DNA of 64,000 nt, from contig NW_023601322.1 in assembly GCF_014898055.3 (NCBI RefSeq), positions 70,026,740 to 70,090,739 of the forward strand. Direction: 5' to 3'. Positions 27,871 through 42,800 of this stretch are shown in pieces. The notes below the pieces were generated by a model. That model was not told the DNA's origin and did no database searches. It worked only from the letters and a program-made list of their open reading frames with translations. The position numbers were made by a program, and so were the translations under genes. Each line of letters begins with the position of its first letter. Position 1 is the first letter of the stretch. The DNA is from Talpa occidentalis. Lineage: Eukaryota; Chordata; Mammalia; Eulipotyphla; Talpidae.

Positions 27871-30800
27871 TTAAAGATTTATTTATTTATGCATTCAAGA
27901 ACTGTGGTATAGGTCAGAGGTGTGGGGGGTGGGTGAGAGGATTCACCAGAGACAGAGTGGGGAGCAGAACAGGCAGATCTACTGAAATATACTGCTGAGG
28001 GGAGCAGCAGGCGAGACAGGAGAGGTCTGCTGTGCCATGTGGGTAGCTCCCTGGCCGGGGATCAAACTCTGCTGCAATGGCTGCAGACAGCCTCATAGAT
28101 TGTGCATTAACCCCTTGTGCCACCAGGGAGGCCCAAAGTATATTTAGGTTAAGAACAATTTGGGTCCTCCCCACACTGGCAGATAGAGCTTTCATTTCAT
28201 TATCTCAACTTAATGCCACACTATAAATTTTGTTGTATACTTTTTTTCTCTTACAGTTTTTCTTCTCCCCCAAACATTTTATTTTGAAAAAATTCAACTG
28301 TATCAAGTTTGAAAGAATGAACCTAAGTGAATACCTAGATTCACCAGTTGTTAACATTTTGCTTCATTTGCTCTCTCTCACTATAGATTGAATCTTTTAT
28401 TTTTCTAAACCATTTGTCAATTGCAGACATCATGACACTCCACCCTAATGAATATTTTAGCATGTACCTCCTAAGAACAAGTAATTTCTCTTTTTTAGCC
28501 ATAAAACCATTTTCATAATAAAGAAATGTAATATTAATACTATTATATAATATCATCTAGTGTATAGTCAGTATTAAATTTTTATAAAAGTCAAAACAGT
28601 CCTTTATAGCTGATTGTTTTTAAGCCATGGACCAATCAAGGATCATGTATTGCATTTAGTTCTTCTATCGCTAAATTCCCATAATCTAGAACTGTTTCCC
28701 TACTTTTTTTTTTGGCTTTTGTAATCACAGTTTTGAAGAATTCATGTCAACTGTCTTGTAGAGGGTTCCAGCGTGAAGCTGTCTGATGATTTCTTTGTCT
28801 CTGGTCCAGGTTAAACATTTTAGGAAGAATACAACATGGTTGATGCTCTTCCCTTGAAGTCACCATCATGAGTACAATTTTTGTCTTATTATTGGTGGTG
28901 TTGCCTGTGATCATTTGTTGAAGGTGGTTATTTGTCTGCTCTCCCCATTTTAGGTTATCTACCACCGCACCCCCACCCCATGAAAATAGTAAGTTTTGAC
29001 AAATGCATGTGCCTATGTTATTCCCACCTGATCAAGATGTGACACTTCTATTACCACAAAAAAGTTCCTTTGGGCCCTTCCCAGTCATCCTCCCCACCCC
29101 TCAAGCAGTGCTGATCTGATTTCTTCATTATTCTCTTTGATGTTTAAATTACCCCAAATGTTGGCTGTGAAAGGCCCATGTAGTTGGCTCTGTGTCCCTT
29201 TGATGTGTTGCTTTCAATCTTTGAGCACTTTCTTGCTTTCTGGCACAAGAAGATGCTTTGGTTTTTTTTTTTTTTTTTTTTTAAGATGAAAACATCCCAT
29301 GGTATGGATACTAGTTAAATAATTTCTCCATTGATGGGCTCTTAGGTTGTTTTCTTTTTAATCTGGTTAAAAAAATGCCACAGCGAACATCTGGAACACC
29401 TATTTTTGCACTACTTCTGTGAATATTTTCATAGGCTAGAGCCTATAAAAAGTGGTTATTTCTGCATCAAAGAGTATTTACATTTAAAGTTTTGATTGCT
29501 ATAGCCAAATTCTTCTCTCCCCTCTTGAAAAGTCATGTTAAGCTTCCACAAACAATGCTGGTTACCCTGTAGCCTTACCAGCATTGGATTTTCACTGTCT
29601 GTATGTATAGGGTGGCATAGAGTTTGACTTTGATTTTATTCTGGAGCAAGGTGATCATCCAAACCACAGGTCCTCCTTTTTGGTTCCAAGACAGTTTTGC
29701 TTTGCATAAAAATGAAAACTTCCCTCAAAGATTTCCCAAGGCGAAATCTTTGCCATTTTCTGTCATTCACTGTCACATTCACCATTATAGATAGTTTTTG
29801 GTGGAGAATATTCTCACTGTTTTATTCTACATTCACTGACTGTGGGAGGTAAGTGGGAGGGGGACAGAGATGATGACATTGCCCTAGGGCTTCTGGTTCT
29901 CTCGAGCAGTCTATAAAATTTGGTTCACAGAAATACAGTGTTCTGTATTTCTATCCTTAAATAGTGTTGGAACTGAATTTTATTTTTTTGATGAACCTTG
30001 ATACATCTATATTTGGAGTAGCAGGTTTATCATTGCGCGTGTGTGTGTGTGATAATTCTCTAAGTTCAGCTAGTCAAAAAAGTCTGTTTTTGCTTTAATT
30101 AAAACTTTGAGGGCTTCCCTGGTGGCGCAAGAGATGAAGATACAACCTGAGAAGCTATCCACAGCCACTGCAGCACGAGTTCGAGCCCCAGCCAGCCAGG
30201 GAGATAACCACATGGCACAGCAGACCTCTCCTGACTCACCCTCTGCTCCCCTCAGCAGTGTATTTCAGTCAGTCTGCCTGTTCTGTTCCCCGCTTTGTCT
30301 ATGGTGGATCCTCTCATCCCACACACCTCTGGTCTGTACCCCAGTTCTTGTATGCATAAATAAATAAATCTTTAAAAAAAAAAAGCAACTTTGGACCTGA
30401 GGTTAAACATCTTTGTAGATGACCTGTTTTCTTTTTTTCAGGTTGAAGTTGTTTGAAAGCTGTTGTCTCTTTGCTAAAATTACCTGTGTTGATTTTCTTT
30501 ATAGGTATTTGAAGCTGTGATTTCATGGATCAATTATGAGAAAGAAACCCGATTAGAGCACATGGCAAAGCTGATGGAGCATGTCCGTCTCCCTCTCTTA
30601 CCTAGGGATTACCTAGTCCAGGTGAGTGCTGTGTGAAGAACCAAGCACTTCCTGTTCTTCGAGGCCTCTAGGAACAGCATTGGGCAGCCCTAGTTGTCTG
30701 GGATGGTTGAGGAGTTTTGTGGCTGTTTTGTTTGGTTAAAGGCACCAACCCACTTCGTTAAGTGTGAGGAGTGGTAGTGTAAAGGTGAAGAGAGAGGTTT

Positions 30801-33800
30801 GAGAATAGGACACTTAGGTTTCAGTCCCTTCACTACTTGGTTAGCTTTGGGTTTTTGCTTGGCTGCCTACAGCCTCATTTTCTCCTTCTGTGGAAGGGCT
30901 ATGATAGTGTCCAGGAGTGTTGTTGTGAGAGCCAAAGGGGTTGTAAAGGTTCAGGTTGGTGTTTAACATGGCGCTGGATCTGACAAGTATTCAGAAAAGT
31001 TAACTGCTGTTATTTTAGAGCACCAAAGCAAGAAGAGTCATTTCTATATTTCTATATTCCCTTTTTGCCTTAGTTTTAGGCAGCTTGGAGTCCAAATCAG
31101 GACTGTAAAAACCAGCATCTCATAGTTGCCTGGCATACATATTGCTTCTACTTCTTCAGAGAAAGGAAAGAAAAATTAAGAATTGTAGGGGGCCCCTATG
31201 GTAGTCCAGTTTTTCTAATCTAATTCTTAAAATAATCCAATGAGGCAAAGATTATATCTCCTTGTTTTACAAATTTGGGCTTTGGGACTTATGAAGATTA
31301 GGTTTTATATGAAGTCCAAGCTAGTAAGAGGCAGGGTCAAGGTTCAAATTTAAATCTGTCAGGCTCTAAAGTATATCCTTTCTGTTAAATAGGCTGCCAC
31401 CTTTACTACTCTCTGTTCTGCTTATCCTTTTCATGACTTATTTTATGTGGTAGCAGAGGATAAAAACCTAAATACATGCACAAAAGAAAATACCAAGGTA
31501 GTTGACTAGCCCTTGGCTTTCCCTGAGAAGTCTCTGGCATGAATGGAAGATGTGAAGAAAGGGTAAGAGGAGGCTCATCTAGTGAAAACAGCACCTGCCT
31601 TTATAGAATTATTTTGGGGGCGGGAATGAGATTATCCATTGTCAGTGAGCCTTCACAAAACAGTGGTCTTCACAACCTCGGCAACAATTGGCAATAGCAG
31701 GAGACATCACATCCTCACCTGCACTAATACAGTCCCCAACATTGGACACTTGACCACAGGCCTTAGAGGTAGCTCAGTGTTCTCAACCTCAGCCCCCTTC
31801 TCAGCTGCTCTGCCTGCATTTGACACTTTGGATGTACTAGTGCCACCTGGTGGCAGCACATCCTTCCTGTAGAAAAGGTGCTCTGAGCCTAGAGAATGAA
31901 TGTGCCTGAGCCCAAGTGTCAGTCAAACCTCCCATTGTCCTGTGGGAAACTGACCGTAGGTAGATGTGGTTGGCTAGTCTCCAGCACAGTCTCACTTCCA
32001 GAGGGAGGAAGGGTCAGTGTGGATCTGGGCTCCAGAGAAAGCTAAAGGCGCCTGACAGATCCCAAGTCGTAACCTCTGTCCAGTGTCTGAGCAGGAACTT
32101 AACATAGGCATTAGAAGTAGTTCCTGGGTTATTATGGCAAGGTAGGAGTTAGAGTGGAGAAGAAGGGGGTTGGAAGCAACAGGCATGAGAAATGTTGAGT
32201 GGGACCCTCTTTTAAAAATAAGTTTTTTCATACCCTTTAAAAAAAAGGCTCTCTTCAGAACATATCTGAAAAAGGGTATTTTATTAACATCTATTAGACC
32301 TTGAAACTTCAAACTAGTATTAATCTCTCTGGGAATAGCAGATGGTGGTAGAGGAGGAGGCAAAAAGGAACTCACCAACACTGACTGCTGGGAGAGATGC
32401 TTATCTTTTTCTTTCAATAGTTATCGTTTACTACATGTTTATTAAATATTTTTAAAATACTATCCTAAGTATAGAACATGCTGAATCCTTGTAAAATTTT
32501 TTATTGTGATAAACTATATATAAGTAAACATTATCATTTTAACTATTTTCATTGTGAAATTCATTGGCATCAGTTGCATTCACCAAACTGTACTGCAACA
32601 CCCCCAAATTGAACTACCGCTCTGGGAGAGCTTTTCTTTAAAGCTGAATGAGTTATTTGAGAGAAAAACTGTCACATTTCTTTTTCCTCTTATGTTTTTT
32701 TTTTTTGTATTTTTCCTCTTTTTTTTTTTAACTGACCCTAAAAGTTTATGATTCATTCTAGTCTGTCTCAGTCCCTATTGGGAGGGGATAAAAGAAAACC
32801 TTTCAAGGAAATGGGGTATTCCTGGGGATCATCTCTGGGGAAGGAGGTTTCAGAGGTGACAAAGGCCCATTCTTGAAGCCAGTTCTTCACACCCTGCCAG
32901 CTCCAATGGCAAGTAGTAAGTGTTGGCCCTGGTCATTTTATTCCGAGTTACAGTAGGGACCCAGGAGAGGCTCAGCCTGGTCTTGCACTTGATCAGGTTG
33001 AGGGTTGAGATAATTGAGGTGGGGAGACTCCTCCCAATCTCTGACTGGACCTGAGCCCCTTGTGTTTAGAATCCTTGTTTTGTTTGTCATTTCATCTTGC
33101 AGTCTAGCAGGGGCTTAGGTAGGGGGTCTGCCCACTGAGGAGACATTTAGTCAGTGTAGCTGTTGAATGGAATTCACCTTCCCCATCAACTCCCAAATAC
33201 ATGAAGTGGCCTCTGAAGACCACAACACTCCCCCCACACACATACTCGCCACTGGGCCAAAAGTGGAGATTTGCGAGTCACCATACTCACATGGTTCCAC
33301 CACGGGCCTGACTCATGAAACATTTAGGTTAAATTTGCTGAGGACCTGCTAGGCTCCCGTAGCTCTGGAGTACAAGGTAGAAAAGCCAGATTCCCAGCCT
33401 ACATGGATTCAGCCTGCAGTAGGTAGATGGGACTTTTGTACAGGACATTCTTTTTCTTCTCTGTTATCACTGGTCTGTCAGAGAGCACCTCACTAGCTGG
33501 TTTGCTCCTTGAGGCTTTGATTACAGGAAAATATATATGAATTATTCTTCTTGACTGCCACCTTATCTTACTCAGTGCCTCCAAAGGTTGGCTGATGAAT
33601 TCCACTCTTCCTCTTTCCTTCCCTCTTCTCTCTTTGCTGTAAACATTACTAGTGCATTCAAATCAGGAGAAGTGTAGGAAGAGGCTTTCAGGACAATTAA
33701 TGATCTCTGTTTCACATCATCCAATTTAAGCCTCAAAACAAACACAACCAGTGAGGTTGTAGGGCACTTTAAGATACCTATTTTACAGAAGAGAAAACTA

Positions 33801-36800
33801 GGATTAGAGAAGGTAAGTGGTAGAGCTGTTTGTATTGCTGTCTGTTTGATGCCAGACTTAAGCACTTACTGTGCTTTTGAGCTGTAGGAGGTAGGCACTA
33901 TGTTGTAACAAGTCCTGGGATCTGAGATAATGTGATATGGGAATTGATGAGTATGGGAATGCAAGAATAACTCGTCCCTGGAAGACAGCTTGGGAAATAA
34001 GAAGAACTCTGCTCCAGGATCACCTGTGGGTTATTACCTCCAGACAGTTGAAGAAGAAGCTTTGATAAAGAATAACAACACCTGTAAAGACTTCCTCATC
34101 GAGGCCATGAAATACCATCTGCTCCCTCTGGATCAGAGGCTCTTGATTAAGAACCCAAGGACCAAGCCCAGAACTCCAGTAAGCCTGCCCAAGGTAAGCC
34201 TTAGCCCAGTCACTGCCAAGAGTCAGGACTGTTTCCTAAGAAAGTGACCTTCCACTCCTGCCTCCAGCTCTTTACCTGTGGCTGCCCTGCATCTTGGTTG
34301 TGTTTCCCAACTAGGAAATGGAGTCTGCTGGTTCCTCTTGAATCTGCTGTTACCTCTCTTCCAGGGTCTTCCTTTCCTAAAAATTTCAAGGTAATTTCCA
34401 GTGTCATCAGGGAGGCTTGAGAATAACTCAGAGCTCTTTTCTTTTTCACACTGTAGTTTGGGCTGTATTTCCACTGGAAGCAGAGGAGTGGTTGTGTGGG
34501 TCTTAGTGATCACCATAACAGTCCTGTGGGTTCCTTCCATCACCACAGAGTCATAAAGGACAACTAGGGCTGCCCAAGGAGAGAAGGAGCCTTAAGGAAT
34601 CTGACAGGTGATAAGGCAGGTGAAGGAAATGGGACCTGGTGAGGGGCAGCTAGGGACAGGAAGGCTGAGCAGAGGAGGGACTCCATGATCAAGAGTCTAA
34701 AAATAAATTGAGTCCTGCTGGGTGGTGACAGCTTTGCTTTCCTGAGAGCCCCTCCCATCTCTGGGCCTCAGGTTCTTCAACTGCAGAGTGAAGGCTGCTG
34801 CACTAGATACTATCTGAAGTCTTTCCCTCTTGGCATTCAAGTAGTGTTTCTAGGATCCAAACATATGATGTCTGGGGGAAGCTTCCAGCTAACCCAGAGG
34901 AACTGTGGGAGGAAAGGAGAGGGGGAAGTTGAGTTGGCTCAGGGACTGCACAGTAGGCAGTACCCGGAAATTACTTAGGCTTTTGCTTTCTCCTCCTTGT
35001 CCTCCTCTTTCTAGCTGACTGTCATATTCCTTGCCTACCTGCCAGGTAGGGTTTCACAGGGGTGGAAAAGCATGTTTTGTCCAAGAACAGATGTTTGGAT
35101 TCTCTGAGGTTTGCAGTTCCTTCTCTCCACTGTGCTCTGGGCCCCTGGAGAACAGAGTGATTGCTGTGTTAAGGAAGGTTACAGATGTCCCAGATAATAA
35201 TAAAAAAAATAAACAAAAACAAAAAACTGCTTACTTTCATTGAATGCTTATTATGTGCTAAGCAGTGAAGGAATCACATGCATGTCTTTTTTAACCCTTT
35301 CATCAACCCTACAAGATTGCAGCAGCTGTCCTAATCCTACAAAGAGGAAACTGAGGTTCAGAGAGAGTAAATGATTTGCCCAAGGCCAGTCCAGCTAATG
35401 TGGTAGAACAAACATTTGAAGTGAATCTTTCTCACTCACCAACCTGTTCTCTGAAGTCATGCCATCCTGCACCTGGCTTCACTTTGGTAAACCTGGGAGT
35501 GTTTACTTACCTGTCTGCCTCCCATGGCCTAGTGCTGGTTAGAGGGTCAGCCTCAGGGCAAGGACCTTGGTCTGGTTAACCATTTGCCTCATTGCACATT
35601 GACAGCTTTTGTTTCATTGAAACTTCTCCACATTTAAAAAAATGAAAATAACTTAGCATCCTTTAACTATAGAAATAAGTGCTCATTGTAGATCATTAAA
35701 AGAATTCTGCAACTTTAAAATAAAGTAAAAATCACCTGAAATTCTCCCACCCAGGGTAATCAATGTCATTTTGGTGAATTTTTTCCTGGACATATGTTTG
35801 TGTCCTTATTCATAAGTAGATAAAAATGTACACTTTTGGATACATTGAATCTTGCTACACAGATTGAAAACTTTTTTCTCCTACTCAGCCATATGCTACA
35901 GACTACTTTTAATTTTATCAGTATGGTGGAAATCAACATTGAAATTGTAATAGCTATTATATATATGTATTTATATAGCTATATTTATGTATTTATTTTT
36001 TAACTTTCCTTTATTGGTTGGCTTTGAAGTAATTTCCACTCTTTTAATACTGACGGCATTTGTTTTATTTCTCCTTTAAAAGATGGCATCTTATTTTAGC
36101 TTGCATTTCTTTAATGGTGATTGAAGTTAATCTTGATTTCATATGAGTAGTGGCATTTTTATTTCTTTTGGGGAAAAATCGTCTTTTTGTCCTTTACCCA
36201 GTTTTCTATTGGACGGCATTTTTAAAAACCAATTGTTTGTAGAGCTTTTTGTACTTCAATTTTTTTTTTAAGATTTATTTATTTATTTATACAAGCACTG
36301 GGTACAGTCAGAAGCGCGGGAGGGTGAGAGAATTTACCAGAGCCAGAGCAGGGAAGCAGAACAGGCAGAAGGACCGAATACACTGCTGAGGGGAGCAGCG
36401 GGCATGGCAGGAGAGGTCTGTGCGCCATGTGGGACCCTCGCCGGTGGCTGGGGATCGAGCCGGGGCTGCGGGCAGCTTTGCAGCCCAGTGCTCATCCGCT
36501 GCACCACCGGGGAGGCCCGAGCTTTTTGTACTTTAAAGTGGTTACATATTTTAGATCATTTTTTTCTTAATATGCAGTTTGTCTCTAAACTTGTTCATAA
36601 CAGTTTTTTGAATCCCAGAGAACAACTTTTAAGTAGTTGTTGATCACATTGATCTGTCTTTTGCTTTGTGGCTTAGGCTTCTCATCATGGTTAGAAATAT
36701 TCTCCCTACTATGAGATTAAAAAAATAACTTCCCTTTTCTTTCAAACACTTATGATTTGTGTTTTACACTTGCATTTTTGGTGCACTTAGAATTTATTTT

Positions 36801-39800
36801 GGTGTAAAGAGAATAAGAATCCTGTTTTATTTGTATTACAAATTTTGAGTCACTTGTCCCAAAGGGGCAAGTTGTCTTCTCTCCTTTTGATTTGAATAAC
36901 ATCCTCTTTATGATCTGAATTTTATAAGCTTTATGTCTTGAGGATATTGGTTCTGAGGTGCACTGTTGTTTGAGATGGAGGAGCCCTTTTACATCCCCAG
37001 CTTTCACCAGGCCTTGTTGCATGTCTCTGTGACTTTTCTCTTTGGAAACTGAGTTTCTCATCCTATATGATATCAGGTTTACCTTTGCCTGGGGATGAGT
37101 TCTGGAGCTAAGGAAAGGATGCTGAGCTGGTCGAGTTTATTTGTGTAGAGAATATACTCAGCAACATGTCTTTTATACTCCACATTTAACTTTTACCCCA
37201 TATGCCCACAAAAAAGATAGTTTTGAAAATAGAAGCCAATATTTGTTTCTGAGCCTGGACTAAGCCTGCTGGGAGTACCTCCCCATACCTCCTGGAAATT
37301 GAGCCTACAGTTAAGAAAAGTCCACTCCTTGTTTCAGGAAAAGCTGCCTTCTGCCACCTCTACTGCTTAGGAACCATTTATTTTTAGAATGAAAATGGTT
37401 ATATTCTTGGGCACCTTGCCTGTGGAGGCAACTGGAACCATAGCTTTATTTGAATTTGTTGAAGAAATGAAAAAAGACATCATTGCCATTTGCCTTTTTT
37501 GTTCCCCCTACTCTGATTCTTAAATGATGTAAAGTTGTATTGTCCACCAGCTTCTCAACTTAATGGGTTCCCCACTGTGGGTGTGAGGGGATGGAACTCA
37601 GAGAGGGAAATTATCACTTTGAGGATTATCAGATTGTACATTTTTTCATTAAATCATCACAATAATAGGTCAGTACTATTACTATGCAGAGTTTACTGAG
37701 CTTACTCAGAGAGGTTAAGTAACTTGCCCAGTTATAGAGCTAGTTGAGCTGTGGTTTGAGCCAACATCTGTTCCACTCCAAATTCTGCTTTTTTTCTACT
37801 ATCAAGCTGCCTACCAAGCAACAGTTTTTCAGGTTTTGGTGGCAGATGAGAAAGTCTTTTCTTTATTTTTTTATCAGCAAAATCTCCTTTAATTCAAGCA
37901 CTATAACACTCTCTCATGTCATTAAGAGATGCATTGCCAATGCATTTACTTTCACATTTTTATATAGGTTTAGGTTCATACAAAATTGTGGGGAAAGTAT
38001 AGTTTTCTGATCTACTCTCTGTCCCATATGCATACCTGCCCCATTATCAATAACCTAGATTATTTTTTCTTAAATTCAGATTTTTTGAAGTACAATAATT
38101 TTACATAGTAAAATTCACTCTTTTTAGGGAGCAATTTGGTGAATTTTGACAAATAGTTATGTAACCACCATCCAATTCAAAATACAGAATAATCACAGTA
38201 ATCACTGCAAAAGGTTGCCTTATGCTATTTTGTAGTCAGATCTCCCACTCTTAGCCCCTAGCAACTACTGGTCTGTTTCTGTCTCATAGTTTTGTCTTTT
38301 TCAGAAATGTCATATATATATGGAATCAAGTTGTATGTACCCTTTAGAGATTGGCTTCTTTCTTTTATCATAATGATTTTGAGATTCAACCATATTATTG
38401 AATATATCTGGAGTCCATTTTTTTTTTACTGCTAAATAATATTTCATTGTATTGGTACACTGTTTATCCATCTACTGACTGTTGGACATTTGAGTGTCTA
38501 GTTTTTGAACACTTATTTACTTGTGATTACTTACAAATCTGTGTATGAATATGTATTTTGATTTATCTTGGTAAATATACCTAGCAGTAGGATTGCTGGG
38601 TTGTATAGTAAGTCTTTATTTAACTTTATAAGAAACTGCTAAACTGCTTTTCAAGATGACTGTACCGTTATACATTCCCACCAGCATTATATGGGAGTTC
38701 CAATTAATTCACAGCCTTACTACCTCTCGTATTATCTATTTTTAAAAATTCTTAGACATTCTAATAGTTATGCGGTGGTATCATATTGTGATATTTATTT
38801 GCATTTCTCTAATGACACGATGTTGAGAATCTCTTCATGTACTTATTATCCATCTGTATCTTCTTTGGTGAAGTGTCTTTTCAGATCTTTGGCCATTTTA
38901 AACATTTGGGTTGCGTTCTTATTGAGTTGTAAGTGTTCTTTATATATTGTAGATACAAGTCTTTTATTCAGTATGTATTTTGCAAACATTCTCCCTTAAC
39001 CTGTGCCTTGCCTTTTTTTATTCTTAGCAGTATCTTTGAAAAAGAAGCCTTTAGTTTTATTTTTTTTTTCTGTCACAGTTAATGTATTTTGTGTTCTATC
39101 TAAAAAATATTTGCCTAATCTAACATCACAAGGATTTTCTGCTATGCTTTATGTATTTTAAAATTTTAGGTTTTATATTTAGGTCTATGGTCCATTTTGC
39201 ATTTTTTGAAAATATGATGTGTGAGGTAAAGCTCAAGATTATTTTATTTTGCACTTGAATGTCCAGTTGTTCCATAACTTTTATTGGAAATATTCTCCTT
39301 TCTCCATTGAATTACCTTTGCACCTTTGTTATAAATAATATTTGTCTATTTTTGGACTCTTTTATGTTTGATGTATCTATTTATCTATCTTTTATACTAA
39401 TACCATTTTGCCTTAATTCCTAGCTATATAATAAGTCAGTCTTGAACTCAGATAGTGTGAATTCTCCACTTTTATTCTTCAAAGTCCTTTTGCTATTCTA
39501 GGTCTTTTGCTTGTCCATGAAATCAGCTTACTTGAAGCCTATGGAAATTTTGACAGGGCTTATATTGAAGCTTTCGGGGCAATTGGCATCCTAACAATAC
39601 CAATTGTACAGTAACTTTATTGTATCTAGTCATTTAGGTCTTTTTAAATTTCTCTCAGAGTGTTTTTTAGTTTTCAGTGTGTGAGTCTTATACTTAACTC
39701 AGAGAGTTATCTGATACCATTTGTTAGGTATCACTAGGTAACTCATAGTTTTTGATGCTAGAATACATGTTTTCTTTAAATTCTAATTCCTAATAGTTTA

Positions 39801-42800
39801 TTGCTGATAATGTAGAAATATGATCAATGAAAAAGGTTTTCTGGTAGAGGAGTAGTCAGGTTGGTGATAGTTTTATTGATTCCTAAAAAGCAGAGACAGT
39901 AGTCCCAAGAGATTACTGAATGCCCCAGGGAGGTAGTAGTAACTCCTCCACTAAACTGTAGGTTCTGAGATGGCAGACTTTATTCATCTGCCTCTCGTTG
40001 CTCATCCTGGCCTCAGGCACAGATTGGGCAATAGCAGAGAGATATTTTTTTTTTGAAAAGAAATGAAACTCATGAAGATTTAGAATTGACCTTTTCTACC
40101 ACTCATAGTTTTTTCCCCAATGCATGTCAGCATTCATACATGTGTTTTCATATGGACATAATGAGGATTTTCATCTTCATAATCCTCTTTTGGTCATTAA
40201 TATTAGTTGACCTTTGAACATTGGCTCAGCCCACATGTCCATATTGATGGAATCCAGTTGTCATTGGTAGGGGATTAGCAAGGTTGTGAGTTATTTGGAT
40301 TTAAACATACTTACACACACACACCAGCAATAAACTATATAAACTATTATGTATACATTAATTTATCAACTTACTCATCCAACACACTTTCATTGAGAAG
40401 TCACTAATTGTCAAGCATGAGGCTAGCTGTTGGAGCCACAAGACTTATATTAGTTGGTCCATAAGCACTCCTGATTAGGGGGAAGAAGAGAGAGTTGTAG
40501 AAGGTCAATTATAGGGGGCCATGTATATGACATCTTGAAGATGTGGACAAGACTTTCTAGGAGTTCGGACAAGTGTGAGGGGTTGTGGGAAACTTTCTGT
40601 AGAAGCCAAGACCAGAACTGTCTCTAAGGTCAAGTACAGGTTGTCTTTAAGAGTGGATACCCAGAAACTGGTTCTGATGACTGTTGGAGAGAACTTGCTC
40701 ACACCTTCTGATGGCCACTTAAAGTTATTTGCACTTTGTTTCTTACCAGGGCCCTTTTCCTTATCATCAAAGGCATTAATGATGATACAAGCAGGGTTGT
40801 TTAAATGCACCTTCCTTGTGTTTTAGGCAGAGCACTTTATATACATTAACAACACGGGAAGTTCTAACACTGGTGAACAGTGAGATTCAGTGAGATGAAT
40901 GACTTCCCCAGGTTTCACAGCTAAGTGGCAGTCTGTGCAAGGGTTTGGATCCAGGTCAGACTGACTCAAAGCCTGTGCTTTTGACCATAACACAAAACAC
41001 TAACCCTGAAATGGTGGTAACAGCAGATCTCAATTGCAGAGCATTTAGCATGTGCCAAGCATGGGGGTAAGTGATTTACATTTGTTATCATAGGATTTTC
41101 ATAATTATAATTACCCTGATTTTACACATGAGGATACTGGATCTTGGGTTATGTATTAGTATCTGTATATTGGATTGTGTATTAGTTATGTATTTCTTCA
41201 TTACAAATTCTTCTAACCTCAGTGGCTTAACACAGTTTCTGACAGTTTCTGGGGCAGGAATACGGGCTGGCTTACTTAGCTGGTCATCACAGTGCCTCTC
41301 ATGAAGTTGGGGTCGAGCTGTTGGTTGGGGCACAGTCATCTCAGGACTTCTTTGGGGAGGATGTGATTTTAAACTCACTCACATTGCTTGTAGGCATCAG
41401 TTTCTCAACACTGTGGGCCTCTCCATGGCCTGCTCTAGTGTCCTTGTAACATGGCATCTGGCTTGCTCTCTAGAGCAAGAGAATGAGAGAGAAAACCTCA
41501 AACAGAAGCTATAGGCCTTTTATAACCCACTGTCAAAAGTGATATGACATCACTTCTGCTGCCTTTATTTTCCCATGCAAGTCACTAACTCACATTCAAA
41601 AGGAAGGAAGTGAAGTACCATGGCTTGCTTAGAGGAGCATCAAAGAATCTGTGAAGTTTCGTTGTAGCACACTTAGTACATAGTCGAGCTGAGATTTAAG
41701 CCCAGGATGACACCTCACACATTCTGCTTGTCACTGTCCTGTCATTCTGCCATCCAATTTCCAAACACATTTTAGCTGGGGACTGTGTGGAAAGAAACCT
41801 GATTCCTGCCCTCTGGGGACTTTGAATTTGAAGAAGTACCTCAGAGAAAATAAGAGAAATATCTAAGTGGGCAAGCAAGTGGAGGAAAAGACCTTAGGAG
41901 CTAGGTGGGCTGGCCATCAGAGCAGCCAGGAGTTCAGTCCAGTGTGGATTTCTGATAGAGCAGGCTTTGAGACAAAAAGTGAGAGAGCCATTGTTCTGTT
42001 GAGAGCTGTTGCCCTGTTCTCTGCAACGAATCTGTTTGTCAGCCAAGCTCCCTCCCAGAAAGAAACAGACCTCCCCCTGGGAGAGCTGCAGGGGCTGGTG
42101 AGGGTTCTTCCTGAGCTGTGTATGCACAGACCACACTGGCACAGCCAAGCCGGAACAGCTAATAGCATCATCTGGGCTCCCACACATTCACCACCCAGCT
42201 CCTTTCCTGAGGCTGGGTTGCCATGGACAACCAGCAGCTGTCTCCCAGCCCCGCAAAACACTCCTACGTTAGCCCGTTGGACAGATGGCAGCAGAGAGAT
42301 GAAGCTCCGGGAAGATGCAGATGAACCCTTGGAGATGTACTGAACCTGGCACTTTCTCCATCATTTCAATTTAGTTGACAGCTCTATTCAGCTCTTTTAA
42401 AATGGCACTAGCCATTTGGGCTGGAAGTGGGCGGCCTTCTACTGAGTTTGCTGTCCTGCTTTCAATTGATGCTGTTAGAAGCCAAGACTGTGGATAGGCT
42501 GACTTCTCACTGGGGCTCAGACCCCTGTGTGGACACCACTTCTTCCATTTTGGTCTTTTAAATGGACCGAAGCCATTTGTTCTGTCCTGATAGGCTGACA
42601 GACATTCCGGCGCCCTGAAAAAGCCCCACCATCCCCCTGAGCTGAGCTGTGCTCACCCTCCCATTCACAAATCATGTGCATCCTTTTCTACCATTATTGG
42701 GAGTCTATTTTTCAGCAACCTCTTTAAACAATAGGCTTGGTGCTGGTGTTGATCTAAAAATAGAAGCTAGCATTTAGTGTGTGTTATTTAACAAGCACTG

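Larger units (their letters stand above)
16724..30504 (+). other. KLHL3 intron, 13.8 kb
   Basis: Starts with a U6 retrocopy (16861) and several MIRs (16945, 17280, 17620, about 18780-18920, 19800-20030, 22070-22250, 25590, 26570-26760). It also has a trinucleotide tract (20200), L1 pieces (21790, 25045, 28250-29620), an hAT remnant (26335), a GT microsatellite (27831) and SINEs at 24665 (+), 27871 (-) and 30111 (+). I recognise nothing in 18050-18760, 20400-21770 or 22820-23900. Confidence 0.8.
30622..34043 (+). other. KLHL3 intron, 3.4 kb
   Basis: MIR-type pieces at about 30780-31020, 31190-31400 and 33690-33880, an L1 fragment at 32440-32760, and the CTCF-like site at 31839. The rest (32770-33680) holds nothing I recognise. 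Confidence 0.8.

Noticed and set aside
41867..42343. A 158-codon plus-strand frame in the big intron
   Set aside because: No family resemblance, no conserved motif and no flanking splice pattern. GC-rich chance frame.
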